DNA of 40,262 nt from Cellulomonas fimi. Its GTDB lineage: Bacteria; Actinomycetota; Actinomycetes; Actinomycetales; Cellulomonadaceae. Each line of letters opens with the position of its first letter. Position 1 is the stretch's first letter. The notes beneath the pieces are model-generated. The model ran no database searches. It was not told the origin of the DNA and saw only the letters and a list, made by a program, of their open reading frames with translations. Below are positions 1 through 7,373 of the stretch, one piece after another. The translations under genes were made by a program, and so were the position numbers. The DNA lies in the NCBI RefSeq assembly GCF_028527925.1, contig NZ_JAPESW010000033.1, forward strand, positions 1-40,262. The letters are read 5' to 3'.

Positions 1-6
1 GGCGGG

Positions 7-633
7 TCAGAAGCCCGTGTAGCGGCCCGGCCGGTGGTTGAACGTCACGACGAGGCTCAGCAGGACGGCGCCCGCAGCGGACACGAGCACGTCGAGCGGC
101 GGGGCCACGGTGAACGCCGCGAGCACGACGAGCGTGTCGAGCGCCATGAGCACGTGCCCGGCGCGGATCCCCGACCGCTCCTGCAGCAGGACCGCGACGA
201 TCGAGAACCCGCCGACGCTCGAGCGGTGCCGGAACACGACCAGGATGCCCGTCCCGCACAGCAGGTTGCCGACGACCGCAGCGAACCACGGGTCGACCGA
301 CGCGACGTCGAGGTGCGCCGCGGTGACCGCGGTGCCGAGCGAGACCAGCCCGACGGTCGCGGCGCTGCGCAGCGTGAACGACCAGCCCGACCGGTGCGCC
401 GCGAGCGCGAAGAACGGCACGTTGAGCGCGAAGAACAGGACGCCGAGCGGCACGTCGACGACGTGTCCGAGCAGCAGCGCGGCGCCCGCGATCCCGCCCG
501 TGACGAGCCCACCGGTCCGCAGCAGGGACATGCCGACCGCGACCAGGACGACGCCCGTGAGCAGGCCCAGCAGGTCCTCGGCGCGCCCGTGCGGGATCGC
601 CGTGGGCAGCGTCGGGGTGTCGGTGGTGGCCAT
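7..633 (-). CDS. YitT-family integral membrane protein
   Basis: The 208-residue product is almost entirely hydrophobic, with about five or six membrane segments. The N-terminal part resembles the YitT membrane domain: a glycine-rich GGLVTGGIAGAALLL stretch (about residues 41-55) followed by a hairpin of the type PLGVLFFALNVPFF. YitT-family members are bacterial inner-membrane proteins of largely unknown function; a transport role is only a guess. The C-terminal DUF2179-like cytosolic domain found in longer YitT proteins is absent, so this is the short form. The ATG at 633 follows a GAGGAC ribosome-binding site. The next gene upstream, also on the minus strand, lies 193 bases away, so it is probably transcribed alone. 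Family assignment is moderately secure, function unknown. Confidence 0.75.
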   Translation of the reverse strand: MATTDTPTLPTAIPHGRAEDLLGLLTGVVLVAVGMSLLRTGGLVTGGIAGAALLLGHVVDVPLGVLFFALNVPFFALAAHRSGWSFTLRSAATVGLVSLGTAVTAAHLDVASVDPWFAAVVGNLLCGTGILVVFRHRSSVGGFSIVAVLLQERSGIRAGHVLMALDTLVVLAAFTVAPPLDVLVSAAGAVLLSLVVTFNHRPGRYTGF

Positions 634-826
634 GGTGTCGTCCTCGGGTGGCGTCGTCGTGGCGGGCGACGCTGCCCGGGAGGGGTGCGCGGCTCGGTGC
701 TTCGCGCGCGCAGGACATTGTCACCGACGACGACGCTGCCGCCTACGGGACGAAGGGCGGTCGGCCCTGAGTCGCGGAACTCGACCGTCGGTGCCGGACG
801 CGGACGCGCGTACCGGCGGAGCTCGA

Positions 827-1465
827 TCAGCGCACGGGGGCGTCGGGGTCGCGCGGCGGCGACCCGAGGACGTACGCCATGTGTCCGCCCAGGAACCCGC
901 CGACACCGAGCGCCGCAGCACCGGCGGCCGACGCGAGCAGGCCGACACCCCGGTTGCCCTTGCGGCGGGCCAGCCACGACGCGGTGTAGCAGGCGAGCGC
1001 GACGCCGTTGGACGCCGCGTGCACGACGCCGACGCGCCGCGTCCGGTCGTCGGCCGTCGACCAGTCCGCCCACCCGGTGGCGACGACCGGTCCGGTCGCG
1101 AGGACGCCCGCACCGATGAGCCGACGGGCCGCCTTCTCCTGCCCGACCGCGTCGAGGACCGCCGCACTCATCCAGAGACCGATCGGGACGTCGGTGAGCA
1201 GCGGGTGCGCCGCGTGACCCAGCGGCTTGCCGCGCAGCAGCCGGCGCAAGCCGTCGTGCTGGAGGGGTCCGCGCCACAGCGCGGCGACCCGCTCGACGAC
1301 CGGGTCGAGCTGGTGCGCGTTCTCGAGCGCCTGGGCCAGCCGGTCGGCGACCGAGTCGGCGCGCGGGCCGGCGTGCCGACCGATCGTGTGCTCCCCCGCG
1401 CTGTGCTGCCCGACGGGGTCATGCTCGCCGGACGCGTCGCCGTGCGTGGTGTCGGCCGTGACCAT
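827..1465 (-). CDS. DUF2231-like membrane protein
   Basis: This 212-residue protein has a charged, histidine-rich N-terminus (about 45 residues) and then a membrane domain. That domain has the DUF2231 signature: KPLGHAAHPLLTDVPIGLW near residues 80-98, followed by three further hydrophobic helices. DUF2231 proteins are small membrane proteins, sometimes beside redox or haem proteins; the paired histidines in the first helix could bind a cofactor, which is inference. The ATG at 1465 has a strong GAGGAGG ribosome-binding site. A perfect 10-base-arm palindrome lies 21 bases upstream of the start codon. No partner gene is adjacent. Confidence 0.75.
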   Translation of the reverse strand: MVTADTTHGDASGEHDPVGQHSAGEHTIGRHAGPRADSVADRLAQALENAHQLDPVVERVAALWRGPLQHDGLRRLLRGKPLGHAAHPLLTDVPIGLWMSAAVLDAVGQEKAARRLIGAGVLATGPVVATGWADWSTADDRTRRVGVVHAASNGVALACYTASWLARRKGNRGVGLLASAAGAAALGVGGFLGGHMAYVLGSPPRDPDAPVR

Positions 1466-1485
1466 GAGGGCCTCCTCGGGTACGT

Positions 1486-1507
1486 CGCCGTCGAGGACTC
1501 GACGGCG
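1486..1507. promoter_or_regulatory. 22-bp near-perfect palindrome upstream of the DUF2231 gene
   Basis: CGCCGTCGAG, two bases, then CTCGACGGCG: two perfect 10-base arms centred at 1496.5. It lies just upstream of the ribosome-binding site of the minus-strand gene starting at 1465. Length and symmetry fit a dimeric repressor operator (TetR or MarR size). It could also form a leader hairpin in RNA. No cognate regulator is adjacent. Confidence 0.45.
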
Positions 1508-1659
1508 GGCTCACCGGCCGCGTCCTGACCGTCCTGTCGACCCTACGCAGACCCCGGTGGACGTGCCCGCCCACGGATGGCGCGGTCCGGTGTCGCCCCG
1601 CTCGTCGCGCTCAGGCGGGCCTCACCTCCCGCCGGTGTCGTTGCTGGCACCATGCAGCC

Positions 1660-2765
1660 ATGGCAGACCCGTGGTCATGGCGCGCGCGACTGCGGCGGCA
1701 CCTCCGAGCGACCCGAGCGTCCAGCAGACGACGGCTGTCAGCGATCACACGCAAGGCGTCCTCGCTGGAGGGCCAACGCATCATCGCGATCACCATCGCC
1801 GTGACGCCGCTCTCCTGCTCTGGCTCCCACCCTTGTTCGCCCCTTCGGCACGAGACAGCGAGCACGCCCCAGGGCAGAGCCTCTACGTCGTGCCGACCCA
1901 CCCACACGTGTACGACGGGGCCGTCGGCAACATGGTCGACGTCAGCGTCACCGGCGCCCGCACCTCCCTCCTGCAGAACGTCCGGCTGCAAGACCCCACG
2001 CCGCACATCGACGTGAAGCTCGTCTTCTGGGTCCGGCCCGAGCAGCTCACCGACATCTCGGTCACCGGGTTCGAGATCGGCCTTCCGGCGGCTGCGACCA
2101 AGCTGCGCTGGCGCGAGGGTTGCCCCGGCAGCCGCTGGGACGACGCGAACGGCGATACGGACCCGTGGAGCACCGACCTTTTCCCAGCGAGCATGAACGT
2201 CGCCGAGGGCTCAGCCACGACCGAGCTCAAGCCGTGCTTCTACCCGACGGCGGGCAGCCAGTGGGCACAAGGTGTCTTGCAGTTCCAGCTGCACCTGTCC
2301 ACGCTCGCGCGATACAACCAGCGCTCGGAGTCGATCGAGAAGCAAGTCAACGAGCTCACGTGGGCCCTGCCCTCCGAGGCTGTCTTCCCGATACACGCCT
2401 ATGTCACCGACAGCATCCTCACCATCGACCAGATGAAGGGGCTGCCCCCTGACGCCCCGGGCTCACCGACGCAGCTGGCACAGCTACCGGTGCTCCTCAC
2501 GGTGTGCCCAACGTGCGAGGCGGACCCGGTCATCGGTGAGACCGCCGAGACAGGCTTGGACACCCACAGCAAGATCACGAACGTCGGCGCGCAGGACAGT
2601 CTGCTGTGGGCCACCAAAGACCGCCCATGGTCGACGGTCGACGAGGCACGCGGAGAACTTCAGGCCCTGCTGATCGGCAGCGCCCTGGCCGCTGGTGTGA
2701 CCTGGGTCATCACCGCCGCACGCGCACGGCGGCGCGACCCGGATGGAGACGAGCAGTCGGCGTGA
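1660..2765 (+). pseudogene. Bitopic membrane protein gene with an apparent -1 frameshift near 1812
   Basis: Reading from the ATG at 1660 gives a basic N-terminus (MADPWSWRARLRRHLR...) and the start of a membrane helix, EGQRIIAITIAVTPL. That frame then loses sense. Shifting by -1 at about 1812 continues the helix as LLLWLPPLFAPSA and leads into about 315 more residues ending at 2765. The rebuilt product is about 368 residues: cytosolic basic tail, one TM helix, an extracytoplasmic domain, then a C-terminal TM helix (ALLIGSALAAGVTWVITAA) and an RARRR stop-transfer tail. The second frame could start alone at ATG 1677, but that removes the basic anchor and leaves a nonsense N-terminus. The gene is visibly less GC-rich than its neighbours, with many A/T-ending codons, which hints at acquisition. 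No family was recognised. A sequencing error is as likely as a true mutation. Confidence 0.6.
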
Positions 2766-2895
2766 GCGCAGCCGGGCGCGCACCGTCGTCCGCGCTCTCC
2801 AGTGCTCCCGAGGGACGAGGCAAGGCTCTGCGGCGGGTGGTCTCGCGCGTCGGTGTACGAGGGGACCGTCGTCACGCGCGGACACGCTGGCGACG

Positions 2896-3813
2896 TCAGC
2901 CCTTCGAGCCCGTCGTCGCGATGCCCTGGACGAAGTGCCGCTGACCGAGGAAGAACAGGATGATCATCGGGATCGTCGTGATGACGCTCGCGGTGACCAC
3001 GATCTCCCAGTGCCACTCCCCGCCGAACCCGAACTGGTCGAGCATGGCCTTGAGCCCGCGCGGCACCGTGAAGGTCGACGAGTCCTGCAGGTAGATGAGC
3101 GGGCGCATGAGGTCGGTCCAGGCGGCCTGGATCTCGAACAGCAGCGTGAGGATCAGCGCGGGCTTGCACAGGGGCGCGGCGATGCGGGCGAAGATCGTCC
3201 AGTTGCCGGCGCCGTCGAGGCGCGCGGCCTCGAACAGCTCGCGGGGCAGGCCGAGGAAGAACTGGCGCAGCAGGAAGATGTAGAACGCGCTGCCGAACAG
3301 GTTGCCGCCCCACAGCGGGGTGAGGCCGCCGACGAGCCCGAGCTCCTTCCAGATGAGGTAGGTCGGGACCATCGTGACGGCGCCGGGCAGCATCATCGTC
3401 GCGAGCACGAGCCCGAACAGCGGCCCGCGGCCGGGGAACCGGAAGTACGCGAAGCCCCACGCCACGAGCGCCGACGAGAACGTCACGGTGACCGCGGCGA
3501 GCGTCGTGACGATCACGGTGTTGACCAGCCACGTCGCCATCGGCGCGACCTGCCACACCTCGACGTAGTTCTGCAGCGTGAACGTCCGCGGGATCAGGCG
3601 GTTGTCGAACACCTCGCCGCGCGGCTTGAACGACGCCGACAGCAGCCAGACGAACGGGTAGACGAAGACGAAGGTCGCGACCACGAGGGCCGCGAGGACG
3701 GCGATCCGCCCGGCGAGCCGCCGGGGCGTGCGCCGCTTGCGGACGGTCACCGCCTGCGGGGCCGCCGTGACGACCCCCTGCGGCATGCGCGTGGCCTCGG
3801 CCGCGGACGTCAT
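2896..3813 (-). CDS. Carbohydrate ABC transporter permease (MalG-like)
   Basis: This is the second inner-membrane subunit of a CUT1-type sugar importer, 305 residues, usual for the family. It has six predicted membrane helices and the cytoplasmic EAA loop that docks on the ATPase, seen as FEAARLDGAGNWTIFARIA followed by a proline-containing helix. The N-terminus has a basic run (VRKRRTPRRLAGR) before the first helix. The start codon overlaps the stop of the other permease gene (ATGA at 3810-3813), so the two are translationally coupled. No ATPase gene accompanies the operon. In actinobacteria such importers often share one multi-sugar ATPase (MsiK) encoded elsewhere. Substrate is unknown. Confidence 0.92.
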   Translation of the reverse strand: MTSAAEATRMPQGVVTAAPQAVTVRKRRTPRRLAGRIAVLAALVVATFVFVYPFVWLLSASFKPRGEVFDNRLIPRTFTLQNYVEVWQVAPMATWLVNTVIVTTLAAVTVTFSSALVAWGFAYFRFPGRGPLFGLVLATMMLPGAVTMVPTYLIWKELGLVGGLTPLWGGNLFGSAFYIFLLRQFFLGLPRELFEAARLDGAGNWTIFARIAAPLCKPALILTLLFEIQAAWTDLMRPLIYLQDSSTFTVPRGLKAMLDQFGFGGEWHWEIVVTASVITTIPMIILFFLGQRHFVQGIATTGSKG

Positions 3814-4766
3814 CGCGCGTCCCCCTCGTAGTAGACGACGCGGCGGCTCACGAGCATCTGGACGGCCGTGATCGCCATGATGACGAGGAACAGCAGCCAG
3901 GCGAGCGCCGACGCGTACCCCATGTGCAGGTACTCGAACGCCTGCTGGAACAGGTAGATGGCGTAGAACAGCGCCGCGTCGTTCGAGTAGGTCGTGTTAC
4001 CCGAGCCGAAGAACGCGGTGTACGCCTCGGTGAACAGCTGGAGCGCGGCGATGGTGTTGACGACGACGACGAAGAACAGCGGGCCGCTGATCATCGGGAG
4101 CGTCACGGCGCGCGTGCGGTGCCAGAAGCCGGCGCCGTCGACGCGGGCCGCGTCGTACAGGTCGGTCGGGACGTTCCGCAGCGCCGCGAGCAGGATGATG
4201 ACGGTCGACCCGACGGTCCACAGGCCTATCATCACGAGCCCGGGCTTGACCCAGTCCGGGTCGGTCGTCCACGCGGGCCCGTCGATGCCGAACCAGCCGA
4301 GCATCGTGTTGATCGCGCCGCGCTGGCCGTTGAACAGCAGCAGCAGGAGCACGCCGATCGCGACGGGCGGCGTCATCTTCGGCAGGAAGAACGCCGTGCG
4401 GAAGAACCCCGCCGAGCGCGCGGCCCGGTCGAGCAGCAGCGCGAGGCCCAGCGCGAGCAGGATGTGCGCGGGCACGGCCATCACGGTGTAGATCAGCGTG
4501 TTGCGCAGGGCCAGCGCGACCTTCGGGTCGGCGAACAGCTCGCGGTAGTTGTCGAACCCGACGAACCTCGGGTCGCTGATGACGTCGTAGTCCGTGAGCG
4601 ACAGGTAGGCGCTGTAGATCATCGGCCACGCCGTGAAGACGAGGAACCCCACGATCCACGGGGCGATGAACCACCAGGCGTGGCGCGCGTCGCGGCTCGA
4701 CACGCTCGACCGGCGCCGGCGCGGGGCCTCGACCCCGGCCGGCGCGGTCGTCGTCGTCGCCGCCAT
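3810..4766 (-). CDS. Carbohydrate ABC transporter permease (MalF-like)
   Basis: First permease of the CUT1-type importer, 318 residues. A short Thr/Ala/Arg-rich tail precedes the first helix (WWFIAPWIVGFLVFTAWPM), with five more membrane segments after it. The EAA-type loop is YDAARVDGAGFWHRTRAVTLP. The frame is open further upstream, but the ATG at 4766 is the right start: it overlaps the stop of the binding-protein gene by one base (TGATG), and upstream sequence in this frame is the shadow of that gene. It would form the membrane channel as a heterodimer with the MalG-like subunit. Confidence 0.92.
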   Translation of the reverse strand: MAATTTTAPAGVEAPRRRRSSVSSRDARHAWWFIAPWIVGFLVFTAWPMIYSAYLSLTDYDVISDPRFVGFDNYRELFADPKVALALRNTLIYTVMAVPAHILLALGLALLLDRAARSAGFFRTAFFLPKMTPPVAIGVLLLLLFNGQRGAINTMLGWFGIDGPAWTTDPDWVKPGLVMIGLWTVGSTVIILLAALRNVPTDLYDAARVDGAGFWHRTRAVTLPMISGPLFFVVVVNTIAALQLFTEAYTAFFGSGNTTYSNDAALFYAIYLFQQAFEYLHMGYASALAWLLFLVIMAITAVQMLVSRRVVYYEGDAR

Positions 4767-6151
4767 CAGTCCGTCGTCCCGCCGTCCCAGCGCTCCCAGG
4801 CCGCGTCGAGCGCCTTCTGCGCCTCCTCCTGCGCCTGGGCCAGCGCCTCGGCCGGCTCCTGCTGGCCGTTGAGCACGCGGTTCACCGCGTCCTGCCACGC
4901 CGCCTTGAACTCGCTGTCGGCGGGGTTCGCGGGCAGCGAGAACGTGTGCTCGTTCGCCTCGTACATCGCGTTCACGCCCGACGCCCACGGCTCGTCGGTG
5001 ACCGTCACGAGCGTCGAGCGGATCTCCTCGTCGGCCTTCTCGTTGCCCGTGAGGACGCCCGTGAAGACCAGGCCCTCCTGCTCGCGCGCGTCGGCGCGCG
5101 CCTGCGCCGCGGCCATCCAGCTGTCGAACGACACCATCGACGCCGCGAACCGGCACGCGGCCTCCGCGTTCGCCGAGCCCGCGGGGATCGCCCACGCCGA
5201 GCCCGTCGCGTACGCGAGCGGCTCGCCCTCGGGCGTGCGGAACGCGTCGAACGCCATGGGTGCATCAGGCGAGTTCTCGTTGAGCACGTTGATGTACCAC
5301 TGCTCCATCGGCATCGCGCCCAGCGTCGACGACGCGAACTGGTTGCCCGACCCGAAGAAGTCCGCCGCGTCGCGCGCCGACTTCACGCCCGCGAACCCGC
5401 CCTGCACGTCGTAGACGTTCACCGCGAACTCGAGCGCCTCGAGCACCTTCGGGTCGTCGAGCTGCGCCGTGCGACCGTCCTCGGACAGCAGGTCCGCGCC
5501 GTTCGCCTTGGCCCACAGCGGCAGGAACTCCGGCATCTTCGAGTCGTACCCGATGACGCTCACCGCACCGCCGTCGGACTTCGAGAGCGCCGTCGTCGCC
5601 GCCGTGACCGCGTCCCAGTCGGAGCCGTTGACGTCCTCGATGGTCAGGCCCGCGGCGTCGAGCAGCGACTGGTTCGCCATCGTGAGCTGCACCTGGTTGA
5701 ACTCCGGCACGCCGTACAGCTGGTCCCCGAACGTCACCTGCGCGAGCGCGGCGTCCCGGAACGCGTCCTGGTCGATGTCCTGCGACGCGTAGCACTCGTC
5801 CAGCGGCACGACGGCCCCGCGCGAGGCGAACGTGCCGATCTGGTCGCGGTTCGCGTACACGATGTCCGGCGGGTCACCCGCGGCGACGGCCGACAGGAAC
5901 GCCTGGATGTCGAGGTCGCCCTCGATCAGCGACACGTCGACGTCGGGCATCGACTCCTCGGCGCGCGCCAGACGGGTCTCGCCGATCTCGTCGCCCGCGC
6001 CGAAGCCCATCACGGTGAGCTTCCCGGAGACGTCCGCATCGGGGTCGAACGACGGCGCCGCCGTCCCCTCGCCGCCACCCGTCCCGCGGGCGCACGCCGT
6101 CAGGACCAGCAGCACCGCTGCACCCGGGACCGCCCATCGCACTGCACGCAT
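4766..6151 (-). CDS. Sugar ABC transporter substrate-binding lipoprotein
   Basis: A 461-residue extracellular solute-binding protein of family 1. The signal peptide MRAVRWAVPGAAVLLVLTAC ends in a lipobox (LTAC), so the mature protein is predicted to be lipid-anchored at Cys20 and to face the outside. The body has usual SBP1 features: an early KLTVMGFGAGDE strand, PDIVYANRDQ, then aromatic residues in the C-terminal lobe that probably stack on sugar. It delivers substrate to the two permeases downstream. The start has a GGAGG ribosome-binding site. Upstream at 6231-6267 is a large inverted repeat that could hold LacI-type operators. Oligosaccharide is the likely substrate; which one cannot be read from the sequence. 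Confidence 0.92.
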   Translation of the reverse strand: MRAVRWAVPGAAVLLVLTACARGTGGGEGTAAPSFDPDADVSGKLTVMGFGAGDEIGETRLARAEESMPDVDVSLIEGDLDIQAFLSAVAAGDPPDIVYANRDQIGTFASRGAVVPLDECYASQDIDQDAFRDAALAQVTFGDQLYGVPEFNQVQLTMANQSLLDAAGLTIEDVNGSDWDAVTAATTALSKSDGGAVSVIGYDSKMPEFLPLWAKANGADLLSEDGRTAQLDDPKVLEALEFAVNVYDVQGGFAGVKSARDAADFFGSGNQFASSTLGAMPMEQWYINVLNENSPDAPMAFDAFRTPEGEPLAYATGSAWAIPAGSANAEAACRFAASMVSFDSWMAAAQARADAREQEGLVFTGVLTGNEKADEEIRSTLVTVTDEPWASGVNAMYEANEHTFSLPANPADSEFKAAWQDAVNRVLNGQQEPAEALAQAQEEAQKALDAAWERWDGGTTD

Positions 6152-6230
6152 CGGAGCCTCCGCCTGGCTCGAAGGGCGACGGACGTCGCCCCTGACGCGC
6201 TCCGAACTGCCTCAGGGCTTCCCCCAATAT

Positions 6231-6267
6231 GAACCGCTTCTCCCGGCTCGGCGAGCCGAAGCGGTTC
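6231..6267. promoter_or_regulatory. Inverted repeat of GAACCGCTTC upstream of the sugar ABC operon
   Basis: GAACCGCTTC at 6231-6240 and its exact complement GAAGCGGTTC at 6258-6267 flank an inner near-palindrome GGCTCGGCGAGCC (6245-6257). Each 10-mer has the shape GAANCGNTTC, like a LacI-family operator with a central CG. The site lies about 80 bases upstream of the binding-protein start, with CATATT beside it as a possible -10 on the minus strand. A paired operator for a LacI-type sugar repressor is the favoured reading. A bidirectional hairpin terminator is the alternative. Confidence 0.5.
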
Positions 6268-6335
6268 TCCCGACGTCGCGACCTGCGGCGTCGGTGCACG
6301 TCGCCCGTGGCGGCGGGCGAGGGGTCCCCCTGCTG

Positions 6336-6476
6336 TCAGCCCGCGTCCGAGCGGTCCTCCTCCGACGACTCCGCCGCGTCCGTCACGTCGATCTTGCTCG
6401 GATCGGTCTCGGACTCGTCGGGTCCCTGACCGGCGCTGAGCGGCCCCCGGTCCTTGTCGTCCTGTGCGCGGTCCAT
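6336..6476 (-). CDS. Small acidic hydrophilic protein, unknown
   Basis: A 46-residue reading frame starting MDRAQDDKDRGPLSAGQGP and rich in Asp, Glu and Ser, with no hydrophobic segment and probably disordered. The start at 6476 is chosen over an earlier in-frame start because GGAGAGG lies at the right distance upstream. It stands alone between the ABC operon promoter and the GntR gene, both read in the same direction. No family recognised; small acidic proteins like this are common in actinobacteria. Coding status is likely but not certain. Confidence 0.5.
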   Translation of the reverse strand: MDRAQDDKDRGPLSAGQGPDESETDPSKIDVTDAAESSEEDRSDAG

Positions 6477-6620
6477 GCGGAGTCCTCTCCCGGGACGCCC
6501 GGCCGCCGGGCCCCGTCGCACGCGGGGCGTTCTCGACGCCTCCACGCTACGAGCCGGTGCGCCCGAGCGCCATCGAGGTCGCGGAACGGGAGGTCCGAGA
6601 TCCTCTCGCGGGACGACGGG

Positions 6621-7373
6621 TCAGCGCGCCCCGTCGTCCCGGCGGGCGTCCTGGCGCGCGAGCTCGATCACGTCGAGGACGAACTGCTCCCCGTGCACGC
6701 GCACCGTGGTCTCGAGGAGCTCGGGGTCGCGCGAGCGAGCGGCGGCGACGATCGCGCCGAGCCGCTCCGCGAACAGCAGCCGGGGCACCTCGGGCCCGAA
6801 CAGGTTGAAGGCGCGGCGGATCTGCAGCCGCAGGCGCGCCATCGACGCCACGAGCACCGCGTTGTCGCACAGGTCGACGAACACGTCGAGCACGCCGATG
6901 CCGAAGAGGGGGTCGACGACCGGCTGAGGCTCGGCGGCCTCGCCGAAGGCCCGCCGCTCCGCGGACGCGAGCCACTCGACCTCGACGTCGGTCAGGTGCG
7001 GTTGCGCCAGCCGGGCGGCGAGGCCGGCCATCGCGCAGAAGACGACGGCGGTCTCCGCCAGGAGGTCGAGGTCGAGGGGTGCGACCCGGTAGCTGCGGCT
7101 GGCCTCGATGCGGACGAGCCCGGACTCGGCCAGCCGGCGCAGCGCCTCGCGTACCGGTGTGCGCGACACCCCGAGCCGCTCGGCGACCTCGGCCTCGCGC
7201 AGAGCCGCCCCCGGAGCCAGCCGACCGTCGACGATCTCCCGCTCGAGCTGTCGGTGGACGCCGTCGGAGAGCGCCGCCGCCGACGGGTGCGGGACGAGCG
7301 GTCCCTCGGACGCAGGCACCCGAACCTCCCGTGACGTGGGTCTGTCAGGCGTCAGCGTAGGGCCCGCGCTCAC
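6621..7373 (-). CDS. GntR-family transcriptional regulator, FCD subfamily
   Basis: A 250-residue DNA-binding regulator. The winged helix-turn-helix is clear: LEREIVDGRLAPGAALRE, then AEVAERLGVSRTPVREALRR, the recognition helix. An all-helical FCD-type effector domain fills the C-terminal half. That domain is unusual: where FCD proteins have D-x3-H and a later E-H, this one reads DVFVDL and AERLGA, so two of the usual three metal-binding histidines are missing (VRVHGEQ keeps the last). GTG at 7373 overlaps the stop of the glycosyltransferase gene (GTGA). GTG at 7319 behind GGGAGG is an alternative start. As last gene of the group it probably represses its own operon and the divergent dehydrogenase through the GGTATACC sites at 8965 and 9040. 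Confidence 0.85.
   Translation of the reverse strand: MSAGPTLTPDRPTSREVRVPASEGPLVPHPSAAALSDGVHRQLEREIVDGRLAPGAALREAEVAERLGVSRTPVREALRRLAESGLVRIEASRSYRVAPLDLDLLAETAVVFCAMAGLAARLAQPHLTDVEVEWLASAERRAFGEAAEPQPVVDPLFGIGVLDVFVDLCDNAVLVASMARLRLQIRRAFNLFGPEVPRLLFAERLGAIVAAARSRDPELLETTVRVHGEQFVLDVIELARQDARRDDGAR

Noticed and set aside
1800..1815. Programmed -1 frameshift in the two-TM protein gene
   Set aside because: There is no slippery heptamer or downstream pseudoknot-like element at the junction, so a base loss or sequencing error is simpler.
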